This document shows positions 8,633 through 16,120 of a DNA stretch of 64,000 nt, piece by piece. The translations under genes were made by a program, and so were the position numbers. This DNA comes from a virus, in IMG/VR virus record IMGVR_UViG_3300025133_000086, positions 1-64,000 of that record. The stretch is one strand, 5' to 3'. Each line of letters starts with the position of its first letter. Position 1 is the first letter of the stretch. A model generated the notes under the pieces. It made no database searches. It worked only from the letters and a program-made list of their open reading frames with translations, and had not been told where the DNA came from.

Positions 8633-10441
8633 TTATTCTATTATATCATTTATTATTTCATCAATATTATCATCGTTTTTACCGATAATTTGATTTATTA
8701 CGTTTTTCTTATGTTTCAATGTATACCACATTCTAGTGCTGATTGTATCATCAAATAGTTGGTAGTATACCGATACATTATTCTTCTGTCCGATACGATA
8801 ACTTCTATCCTCAGCTTGTTCATTATTACCAGGTACCCAATCAAATGAATTGAACACAACGGTATCTGCCGCAGTTAACGTTATACCAACACCTGCCGAC
8901 ATAATGTTACCTATAAATACCTTTTTATTTGGGTTATTTTGGAATTCATCTACCGAATGTTGTTTATCGTTACTACTCATTGACCCATTATGTACAACAC
9001 ATTTATTACCATAATGCTCTTGTAAGTCTAATAATTCATCGTTGAAGGTTGTGAAAATTATAACTTTCTTATCTTCTTCAATCGCATTATCAACTAACTC
9101 TATCGTGTTCGGCATAGCTTTCATAGCAATAAATTGTCTAAGTAATATCAACTCAACTAAGTCTCGTTGTGGGCTACCACGTTTTTTCTGTTCTTTTCTT
9201 TTAATAAGGTATTCTTCCCATAGGTTATCATACTCAACCCATTCCTTTGACGATAGCTGATTAAATACTGGTATTATCGTTTTATCTGGCATATCCAGAA
9301 CCTCTTCTTTCATTCGCCTTAGTACCTTATTTTTTATCCTTATTGATAATTCACCTAGGTTTGAATTGCCGTCAACAAGCCATATATTTTTAATCTTACC
9401 ATTCTTCAATCGTTTCTTAAAATTCTTAGCATCACAATACCTCTTAACATAGAATTGCCAGTTATCAGCTAGTGGGTGTCCAATAATTTTAAGTAAGTTA
9501 TATAGGTCTTTGGGTCTATTTGCCACTGGAGTACCAGTTAGTAACCAAACGTTCTCAAAGTCAGTTTTTTTAACCAAATCAGTTACTATTGAACCCCTTA
9601 TACTTTTATGGTTTTTTAAGTAATGTGCCTCGTCAACTATTAACGTATCAAATTTTTCATCAAGAATTTGTGTTAATTCCTCAATTGGTTTTTCACCCCT
9701 TTTCTTAACGGTATGAAAGTTTTTTAGTATATCGTAATTAATTATGGTGTATTTGGCTGGTTTCCATTTTCTACCTTGGATTATCGATGTGTCGTACTCA
9801 CCAAACATATTAATTTCACGTTCCCAATTTATCTTTGTTGAGGATGGGCAAATTATTAACACCTTTTTTGATTCGGTGGCTAATGTAGATACAACAGCTT
9901 GTATCGTTTTCCCAAGACCCATATCGTCAGCTAAAATAGCTTTTTTTCTAGATAATAAGAACTTAATACCCTCTTTTTGATGTTCGTATGGGGTTCTACC
10001 CATTAAATCTTTTTGAGTGTATTTATCAAAATCAACATCAATATCTACTGGTGTATAGTATGGGTCTTCCATAACTTGTGTCTTTGGAATCCAGTACATT
10101 TCGTTCTGTTTTTGGTTTTGTTTTAATTTGCCAAAGACATGAAAAGATTTTTCATTCTCACCCAAAACAAACCCAATGTATATCTTTGTTGGTGTAAAAG
10201 ATAATTCGTATTTCTTTTCAAATTCCTCACCAAGATATTCACTTATACCAATAACCCTGTCAACTTTATGTGGTTCAAACTCAAAGTTTGATATTATATA
10301 TTCTTCCTGTGTTGTTGTCAGTGGTAATTTACCATTCTTAACTAACTCATTTTTAAGTTTTTTAAGATATGGATTTTTACCATCGTAACCCCTTAGTTTA
10401 TTGAGGGCCGTGAAGCCCTTTATATTTTCAATTTTAATCAT
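8633..10441 (-). CDS. SNF2-family DNA helicase/translocase
   Basis: The 602-residue ATPase has all SNF2-type superfamily 2 motifs in order. Q-like RTPYEHQKEGI (about 150) is followed by Walker A DDMGLGKT (about 173), DEAH (about 272), LLTGTPVANRPKDLY, and motif VI QAEDRSYRIGQ (about 550). The N-terminal 140 residues match no domain I recognise. In T4-like phages SF2 enzymes such as UvsW act on stalled forks and recombination intermediates. An SNF2 translocase could serve that role here or strip proteins from DNA. First gene of the minus-strand block; its leader is divergent to the gp14-like gene. Confidence 0.9.
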   Translation of the reverse strand: MIKIENIKGFTALNKLRGYDGKNPYLKKLKNELVKNGKLPLTTTQEEYIISNFEFEPHKVDRVIGISEYLGEEFEKKYELSFTPTKIYIGFVLGENEKSFHVFGKLKQNQKQNEMYWIPKTQVMEDPYYTPVDIDVDFDKYTQKDLMGRTPYEHQKEGIKFLLSRKKAILADDMGLGKTIQAVVSTLATESKKVLIICPSSTKINWEREINMFGEYDTSIIQGRKWKPAKYTIINYDILKNFHTVKKRGEKPIEELTQILDEKFDTLIVDEAHYLKNHKSIRGSIVTDLVKKTDFENVWLLTGTPVANRPKDLYNLLKIIGHPLADNWQFYVKRYCDAKNFKKRLKNGKIKNIWLVDGNSNLGELSIRIKNKVLRRMKEEVLDMPDKTIIPVFNQLSSKEWVEYDNLWEEYLIKRKEQKKRGSPQRDLVELILLRQFIAMKAMPNTIELVDNAIEEDKKVIIFTTFNDELLDLQEHYGNKCVVHNGSMSSNDKQHSVDEFQNNPNKKVFIGNIMSAGVGITLTAADTVVFNSFDWVPGNNEQAEDRSYRIGQKNNVSVYYQLFDDTISTRMWYTLKHKKNVINQIIGKNDDNIDEIINDIIE

Positions 10442-10510
10442 AATAGTATATAATTATAAGTATAACTAAGTTAAAAATCAATGTTTAGTGATTAATAACT
10501 CTTCGTTTGA

Positions 10511-10516
10511 TATTTA
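10511..10516 (+). promoter_or_regulatory. TATTTA promoter-like element before the gp14-like gene
   Basis: GATATTTATATA ends 11 bases before ATG 10528, inside the divergent gap between the minus-strand block and the neck genes. Confidence 0.4.
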
Positions 10517-10527
10517 TATAAAAAGAT

Positions 10528-11049
10528 ATGCCAAAACCTAAGATTGTACCAATAACTAGAAACTATAAGTTTTTTTCTCAAGAGGATTATGAATTAGAAA
10601 TCCAAATGGGTAGGGAAGCGATTGAGGGTGATGGTAACTTCACGATTATATTATATCGTGTTGATAGAGAAATGACACCATCAGATATTTATAATGAGGC
10701 TAGAATGAATGAGGTTGCATATAAACCACCAGTTGAGCTTAAGGTTATGCCACTATTGAATGAACCAGAAAATAAAACGTTTAATAGTAATAGTGGTGGT
10801 CTTAGGGATTTACAGGATGGTCAACTAATATTTTACATTTACCAATCACAATTGGCTGATTTGGGTGTTGAAATATCATATGGTGATTACATAGGATACC
10901 CTGTTACTGAAAATGAGGTGAGGTTTTTTAGTGTTGTTAATGATGGTGTTAAAAATTATGATAACAAACATACAATAATGGGTTATAAGGGTGCATATAG
11001 AACAGTGACATGCGCACCTGTAGATTATAATGAATTTACTAGCGAATAA
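10528..11049 (+). CDS. Neck protein, possibly T4 gp14-like
   Basis: A 173-residue beta-rich protein. Its second half contains LRDLQDGQLIFY, then SYGDYIGYPVTENEVRFFSV and a GYKGAYRTVTCAPV end. T4 gp14 has a similar GDLIYFPMDNSLFEI stretch. Position also fits: gp13-like gene on one side (although inverted), gp15-like next, then sheath and tube, as in T4 13-14-15-18-19. Its TAA overlaps the next ATG (TAATG), indicating coupling. Similarity is short, so treat as a probable head-tail connector component. Confidence 0.5.
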   Translation: MPKPKIVPITRNYKFFSQEDYELEIQMGREAIEGDGNFTIILYRVDREMTPSDIYNEARMNEVAYKPPVELKVMPLLNEPENKTFNSNSGGLRDLQDGQLIFYIYQSQLADLGVEISYGDYIGYPVTENEVRFFSVVNDGVKNYDNKHTIMGYKGAYRTVTCAPVDYNEFTSE

Positions 11050-13136
11050 TGGCACTCCCTAAAGGATTTAGAAATAATATAAGATTAACATCACCAAACG
11101 TTGGTGTTCAAAGACGTCAGGATTTATTGGATAATATCGCTGATGACGGTACTTTTTTACCTAGAGGTGTTCATTATCAAGATATGGATGAAACATTCAT
11201 CAATTTTGTTAATAAAGAGCTTAGGATTGAAATCGATGGTGAAGAGGTACCAGTTCTATTTTTAACACTTCAAAGATATTCTGAATTTACAAAAACGTGG
11301 AAGTTTACAGATGAGTATAAAAACATAAAGATACCATTTGTAACAATTGTTAGAAAACCCGACCCACAGGTTGGTACTAACCAAGCTGGGTTGTATAATG
11401 TACCTGGTAGACCAACGTTTACTTACTATAAAGTTCCAACTAATGATGGTGCTAGAGTTGGTGTAGACCTTTATAAGATTCCACAACCAACATCGGTTGA
11501 TATAACCTATGAGGTTAGGATGTTTACAAACAAAATGTCTGATTTGAATCTACTAAATGAGAAGGTTCAAAAGAAGTTTCAGTCTAGACAGGCTTATATT
11601 TGGCCAAAGGGTCACCCGATGCCAGTTACTTTAGAGAGTATTGGTGACGAATCTAATATTGACGACTTTGAGAATAGACGGTTCTATGTTCAGCCGTTTG
11701 AAATGTTACTAGCTGGTTATATTCTTGATGAAGAGGACTTTGAGATAATGCCAACAATTAATAGGGCTATGGTGATGAGTGAGCTTATTGTCGGTGATGG
11801 TGTAACTACACCAGTAACTGATGGTACAAATTCACCTGGTTGTGTTGTCGCTGCGCAAGGTAGTAATATTATTAAAAATACTGCTGGTACACTATTGTCT
11901 GTTGTTGAGTGTGGTAGTAACTACGTTGTTGGTAATTCACTAGTTTTTAACTCTGGTAGTACTTACAGTCAAATAATACCAGCAACAACTAACCTTGAAT
12001 TACCTAACGTTGTTAATATTGATAGTGATGGTAGTTCCGTTTTAACACCAGCGATGGTTGGTTTTACCGCCACTACATGTGACCCAGTTACAATTATAAA
12101 CTCTGGAGCAACATATACCGCTACCGCAGCAGCTGGAACCACTTTTGAATTACCTAATCAAGTTATTGATATTGAAAACGAGACTGGTGGTACTATTAAC
12201 ACTATAACATTCCCAGTTTATAGTGACCCAACAATTGACCTAACAGCATATTGTCAATCTGTAATTGTTAATAATTCTGGGGGTACATTTAACCAAACTA
12301 TAGAACCTGGTAGTGCATATACATTACCTAATGTAACTAATATTGATAGTGATGGGAGTCCCGTTTTAACACCAGCGATGGTTGGTTTTACAGCAACAAC
12401 ATCTAACCTAGTAGACCCATCTTCTTTTAGTGATGCAAAAGCATTATTTCTTGGAGACAGGGGATTAACTTTTGTAGACGGTGAATTAGATAGTTGGGAT
12501 AATCAAGGAACGGCTGGAACAAATGCATCAGCCCTGTATACAACAAACCGAATTGGTGTTAGTTCAGCGTTAGGAATTGCTAATTTTCGTAACTTTCAAC
12601 CGTGGGGTAAAACCTATTTTGCATCATATGGGCACACAGCTACGGCTATATCAACTTATACGTTTGAAGGTATTTCTACTCTTTGGAAGGCTTGGAACCC
12701 TGGAGTATACATTCCATCTTTAGGTAATGTAAATTCTTCAAGCTATGCAGCTTGTCTTTTTCTAGGTTTTGCTGGGCTTAAAGTAACAATAAAAACTGCA
12801 AGTGTATATCAAGATACTATTTGGTCAGTAGTTAATATGGGTATTAATTATGGTGAACCATTTGCATGGACGTTAGTGTATGATGGCTCACAAGCGGTAA
12901 ACGCTGACAGATTAAAATTATATGTAAACGGAGTTCTGAAATCTCAATCTACGACTCCAACAATTCCATCTACGGTAGACCCCGATGGGTCTGTGGAAAT
13001 TTTATCAAGCACTACAGCTCGCTCATCTTATGCTGAAATAGGCGGATACCTTGCCTATTGGGAGAGAGCATTAAGTGGTATTGAGATAGCCGACAATCAA
13101 ACTTGGAAAGAACAAATCTGGGCGGTAGCCCCTTAA
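11049..13136 (+). CDS. gp15-like tail terminator fused to repeat modules and a LamG-like domain
   Basis: The protein has three parts. Residues 1-255 look like a gp15-type tail terminator: a beta-rich domain, then DITYEVRMFTNKMSDLNLL, a helix and FYVQPFEMLLAGYILDEEDF. Residues 255-457 hold Asn/Ser/Gly-rich modules, two of them ending in NIDSDGS-VLTPAMVGFTAT. Residues 458-695 look like a concanavalin/LamG lectin fold (FTWTLVYDGSQ-type strand pattern, LKLYVNGVLKSQS, GGYLAYWERALSG). The codon use changes visibly at about 12420, where the lectin part begins. If right, this neck protein carries a host-binding tip, like a collar whisker. The terminator call is less sure than the lectin call. Confidence 0.55.
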   Translation: MALPKGFRNNIRLTSPNVGVQRRQDLLDNIADDGTFLPRGVHYQDMDETFINFVNKELRIEIDGEEVPVLFLTLQRYSEFTKTWKFTDEYKNIKIPFVTIVRKPDPQVGTNQAGLYNVPGRPTFTYYKVPTNDGARVGVDLYKIPQPTSVDITYEVRMFTNKMSDLNLLNEKVQKKFQSRQAYIWPKGHPMPVTLESIGDESNIDDFENRRFYVQPFEMLLAGYILDEEDFEIMPTINRAMVMSELIVGDGVTTPVTDGTNSPGCVVAAQGSNIIKNTAGTLLSVVECGSNYVVGNSLVFNSGSTYSQIIPATTNLELPNVVNIDSDGSSVLTPAMVGFTATTCDPVTIINSGATYTATAAAGTTFELPNQVIDIENETGGTINTITFPVYSDPTIDLTAYCQSVIVNNSGGTFNQTIEPGSAYTLPNVTNIDSDGSPVLTPAMVGFTATTSNLVDPSSFSDAKALFLGDRGLTFVDGELDSWDNQGTAGTNASALYTTNRIGVSSALGIANFRNFQPWGKTYFASYGHTATAISTYTFEGISTLWKAWNPGVYIPSLGNVNSSSYAACLFLGFAGLKVTIKTASVYQDTIWSVVNMGINYGEPFAWTLVYDGSQAVNADRLKLYVNGVLKSQSTTPTIPSTVDPDGSVEILSSTTARSSYAEIGGYLAYWERALSGIEIADNQTWKEQIWAVAP
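11999..12070 (+). repeat. Fibre module repeat, copy A
   Basis: Begins ATTACCTAACG, core GATAGTGATGG, then TTAACACCAGCGATGG. Nearly identical DNA at 12323 (324 bases on, in frame) and at 13545 in the next fibre gene. Encodes LPNV-NIDSDGS-VLTPAMVGF. Confidence 0.8.
12323..12394 (+). repeat. Fibre module repeat, copy B
   Basis: Second copy; ends immediately before the switch to the LamG-like domain with different codon use. Confidence 0.8.
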
Positions 13137-13146
13137 TCAGATAAAA

Positions 13147-13398
13147 ATGGAACAAGTAGTACTTAATAATCTTGCAGATTTTAATCAAGCTAAAACACTA
13201 ATTGAAGAGTATAACGATTCATTACCTAAAGTGGTGACTCATGGGGACAGCAAACCCCCTTACCCTACACCTGACTTAGACAAGCCCTATACGGAATATT
13301 TAGAGGAGACTTTGACTATTTACGCTGATGAGGTAGTTATTGAGATATTGGACGAAAACGAAATACCTTATACTGTAGAAGGTGATGAAAATCATTAA
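13147..13398 (+). CDS. Small acidic protein after the LamG-tipped gene; possible fibre chaperone
   Basis: An 83-residue, strongly acidic protein ten bases after the LamG-tipped gene. It has a Pro-rich middle (KPPYPTPDLDKPY) and a Glu/Asp-rich end. I recognise no family. Like the 15698 gene it is a short acidic product placed directly behind a receptor-binding-type gene, and codon use matches the adjacent lectin domain rather than the neck genes. That is the usual place for a fibre assembly chaperone, which is inference only. Confidence 0.5.
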   Translation: MEQVVLNNLADFNQAKTLIEEYNDSLPKVVTHGDSKPPYPTPDLDKPYTEYLEETLTIYADEVVIEILDENEIPYTVEGDENH

Positions 13399-13433
13399 GC
13401 ATTTTAAATTAAACACCTTTATATAGATTTATA

Positions 13434-13439
13434 TATTTA
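13434..13439 (+). promoter_or_regulatory. TATTTA promoter-like element before the LRR fibre
   Basis: TATATATTTAATA ends 7 bases before ATG 13447; if it is a -10 box, the transcript would begin at or next to the start codon. Confidence 0.35.
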
Positions 13440-13446
13440 ATAATAG

Positions 13447-15693
13447 ATGGCAATTAAAATAATATCAACCACATGTCCAGAAGCTAATATAACTAACTCT
13501 GGGTCAACATATACTACTTCAACCGATGCTGGTAGCACATTTCAATTACCTAACGTAACTAATATTGATAGTGATGGTAGTTCTGTTTTAACACCAGCGA
13601 TGGTTGGTTTTACCGCTAGTACTGCTGCGGGTACGGTTGTTCTAACCGTGAGCGATGCAAGTCCCAATTTTGGGGATACGGTCACTCTGACGGTAACTCC
13701 AACAGGAATAACACCTTCAAGTTATAGGTTTTGGATTCCGCAACAAGACAACACCTACAGAATAGTCACTCAAGCAACAAACACTTATTCGTGGAAAGTT
13801 GACATTTATGGCTCTTGGACGGTTCTGGGTGGCGCAAATACATTGAGCGCGTCAGCCTATGACATTGATGGTGTGGACATCATGTCCCGTCATGTGGCAG
13901 CACCCTACGTCAGACCTTCAGATTGGATGACGATTCCTTCAATTAATGTCGGAGGGGGTGAGGAAGTTTCTTATTGTTTAATGCAAGTTTTTGACACCTC
14001 TCAAAATTATATGGCGGTCACTTGTGAGGGGGATTTCACGGTTGATTGGGGAGATGGTTCAACACCCGTGGATTACACAAGTGCAACAAAGGCTGAAAAG
14101 TCTATTGCTTATGCGGACGTTTCAAATCTATCGACAAGAGGCTATCGACAAGCACTCATCAAAATCACTCCGCAGTCAGGGCAGAATTTAACAAAAGTAG
14201 ACTACGCTGTTCGCCATACGAATGAGACAACGGCTAACATCAGTTCTCAAATCATCGAAATTGACCAACACTTGCCAAACGCGACAACATTCAAGATTTA
14301 TTCAACTCTGCGGCATCACTACTATCTTGAGCAAGTTAATTGGCGAGGAACGCATAGTGTGACTTCATATCGCGAACTATTTCGTGATTGTCAACGTCTG
14401 CAATCAATTGTGTCGTTATCATGGGCGAATGTTGGCGACTGCTATAGGTTATTTTATGGTGCGAAGATGTTGAGGATTCTTCCCGAAGTTAATTTAACGT
14501 CATGCACCGTGGCTCAAGAGATGTTCTATCAAACAGGGATTGAGTGGCTTGGAGATGTTGTTATAACAGGCTCAGTAACGTCATACACTTCATTATTTAA
14601 TAGATGCTATCAACTCATTGGAATAGAAAGCATAACTATAAATTCGTCAGCTACGGTCGTCACAAACTTTTATGCCTCTTGTCAGGTATTAAGATACGCT
14701 CCGTTATTCTCAATGCCTAACGCGGACTCTTTATTAGGCTTTCACGATGCGAATTATCTGCTTGAATACATTCCACCTTACGACACGCCCAATATTACGT
14801 CTCTTAATGCCTTCGCACGACAAGCATACTCATTAAAAGAACCTTGCAAATTCGCGAGTCCAAGCACGACAGCCAACGTGGAGTCACTTTATAGATGTTA
14901 TTACAACGGAGTTAGTCTGACAACAGCCATGAGGTCAGGTGAACATGACCTGAGTTCCGTGACAACGGCTCAGGAATGTTATTACGGTAATCGAAGGATG
15001 CGACTTAGCCACACCGTTGACCTTCCAAGTTGCACTGATTTTAATGGCTTTCAACGGAATTGCAATTTTGAAGAAGTTGAGGCGTTTGACACATCAGCGG
15101 GAACTAATTTCTCGTACTTCTTATCGGGATGGTCGGGAAAGGCTGTGCCTCTATTTGATACAAGCAGCGCGACAACATTGTTCGGAGCGTTTCAATATTG
15201 TAATCAATTGGAAGAAATCGCGGATTGGGACACAAGCAACGTCACGACATTTCAACAATGTTTCTACTCTGCCCAAAGTTTATATCAACTTCCAAATTGG
15301 GACTTCAGCAATGCGACACAATTCTATCGTTTCAATTGCTATGGAAAATTCGCACGTTTCAATTTTGGAGCGACAACAGCACCGACAAACTTGAAAGAGG
15401 TTCTTCGAGGGAATCCGCACATGGAGCAGATTGAGGACTTCGATTGGAGCAGCGTAACAGACACAACCAACGCATTTCGCGATATGTATAATTTAAGAAG
15501 AGTCATCGGTTGTGAATGTCCCGTGAACATTTCTTTTTTGAATTGCTATGCACTTCAAGCCGATGAAATTGATGAGATATTCAATGATTTGCCAACGGTG
15601 GTAGGAAAAACAATAACAGTCACGGGTTGTGCGGGAGCTTCGACCTGCACACCTTCAATCGCTCAAAACAAAGGTTGGGCGGTATCAAACTAA
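13447..15693 (+). CDS. Receptor-binding fibre with BspA/DUF285-type leucine-rich repeats
   Basis: The 748-residue protein opens with the same module as the preceding neck-fibre gene (to residue 57, ending LTPAMVGFTAST). A strand-rich Ig-like region (58-180) and a PKD-like DWGDGS (about D200) follow. From about 230 to 740 there are repeats of DTSNVTTFQQCFYSAQSLYQ type. These are BspA/DUF285 surface-protein repeats of 22-26 residues, known from bacterial surface adhesins that bind host matrix or partner cells. The DNA after the module is visibly richer in G+C and uses different Gly and Thr codons than its neighbours. I read this as an acquired binding domain on a phage-specific base. Likely a side or collar fibre. 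Confidence 0.75.
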   Translation: MAIKIISTTCPEANITNSGSTYTTSTDAGSTFQLPNVTNIDSDGSSVLTPAMVGFTASTAAGTVVLTVSDASPNFGDTVTLTVTPTGITPSSYRFWIPQQDNTYRIVTQATNTYSWKVDIYGSWTVLGGANTLSASAYDIDGVDIMSRHVAAPYVRPSDWMTIPSINVGGGEEVSYCLMQVFDTSQNYMAVTCEGDFTVDWGDGSTPVDYTSATKAEKSIAYADVSNLSTRGYRQALIKITPQSGQNLTKVDYAVRHTNETTANISSQIIEIDQHLPNATTFKIYSTLRHHYYLEQVNWRGTHSVTSYRELFRDCQRLQSIVSLSWANVGDCYRLFYGAKMLRILPEVNLTSCTVAQEMFYQTGIEWLGDVVITGSVTSYTSLFNRCYQLIGIESITINSSATVVTNFYASCQVLRYAPLFSMPNADSLLGFHDANYLLEYIPPYDTPNITSLNAFARQAYSLKEPCKFASPSTTANVESLYRCYYNGVSLTTAMRSGEHDLSSVTTAQECYYGNRRMRLSHTVDLPSCTDFNGFQRNCNFEEVEAFDTSAGTNFSYFLSGWSGKAVPLFDTSSATTLFGAFQYCNQLEEIADWDTSNVTTFQQCFYSAQSLYQLPNWDFSNATQFYRFNCYGKFARFNFGATTAPTNLKEVLRGNPHMEQIEDFDWSSVTDTTNAFRDMYNLRRVIGCECPVNISFLNCYALQADEIDEIFNDLPTVVGKTITVTGCAGASTCTPSIAQNKGWAVSN
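13545..13616 (+). repeat. Fibre module repeat, copy C
   Basis: Third copy of the module, at the N terminus of the LRR fibre; the change in base composition begins directly after it. Confidence 0.8.
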
Positions 15694-15697
15694 GAAA

Positions 15698-15946
15698 ATG
15701 GAAGAATTTAGCATACCTACTCAAGAAGCATTCTACAAGCAGATATTGATGCCTGAAGAAGATTGGTTTGTCGCTCTGCATTGGGTGAAAGCGCCTACCT
15801 ACGAGCTTATCATTGAAGACCATACCGAATATGACTACCCCGTAGATGGATGGAACTACTATGAAACTCCTCCGCAAGCCTATCTTGATTGGGTGGAAGC
15901 TAACACTCCTGTTGACCCTCCTGTTGACCCTCCTGAAATTGAATAG
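15698..15946 (+). CDS. Small acidic protein after the LRR fibre; possible fibre chaperone
   Basis: I start at ATG 15698, five bases after the fibre stop; an earlier in-frame ATG (15629) would overlap the fibre gene and adds an unlike basic stretch. The 82-residue product is acidic and aromatic (EEDWFVALHWV, DGWNYYETPPQAYLDWVE). It ends in a tandem VDPPVDPP made by a repeated 12-base unit. Placement and size fit a dedicated tail-fibre assembly factor, like the small partner genes behind phage fibres, but no family is recognised. Confidence 0.55.
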   Translation: MEEFSIPTQEAFYKQILMPEEDWFVALHWVKAPTYELIIEDHTEYDYPVDGWNYYETPPQAYLDWVEANTPVDPPVDPPEIE

Positions 15947-15957
15947 TAAAAATAATA

Positions 15958-16002
15958 AACCTAAATAGGTTATCAAGTAATAATAACTATATAATAGTTA
16001 TT
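15958..16002 (+). terminator. Two small AT-rich hairpins behind the fibre genes
   Basis: AACCTA-AA-TAGGTT (15958-15971) and AATAACTA-TATAA-TAGTTATT (15982-16002) are perfect inverted repeats, in a 174-base gap before the sheath gene. Neither has a strong T-tract, so they are weak terminator candidates at best. Confidence 0.3.
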
Positions 16003-16071
16003 AAGTATTAATTATTGTAAGCAAATGCACTAACAATTTAATAATCAATAAGTCTTTTGCTAATTATCTCA

Positions 16072-16077
16072 TATTTA
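16072..16077 (+). promoter_or_regulatory. TATTTA promoter-like element before tail sheath
   Basis: CATATTTATAATAAAG ends 43 bases before ATG 16121, leaving room for a normal leader that is A-rich and lacks a Shine-Dalgarno site. Confidence 0.5.
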
Positions 16078-16120
16078 TAATAAAGTATTATAATATTAAC
16101 AACTAAAAAAATAAAAAATA

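Noticed and set aside
8254-8688. Plus-strand open frame opposite glutaredoxin and neck genes
   Set aside because: Its product is a Ser/Ile/Phe-rich antisense artefact; the minus-strand glutaredoxin with intact CPFC and cis-Pro is the real gene.
15629-15697. Upstream ATG for the small gene at 15698
   Set aside because: It would overlap the LRR fibre end by 65 bases and add a basic stretch unlike the acidic rest; ATG 15698 follows the fibre stop directly.
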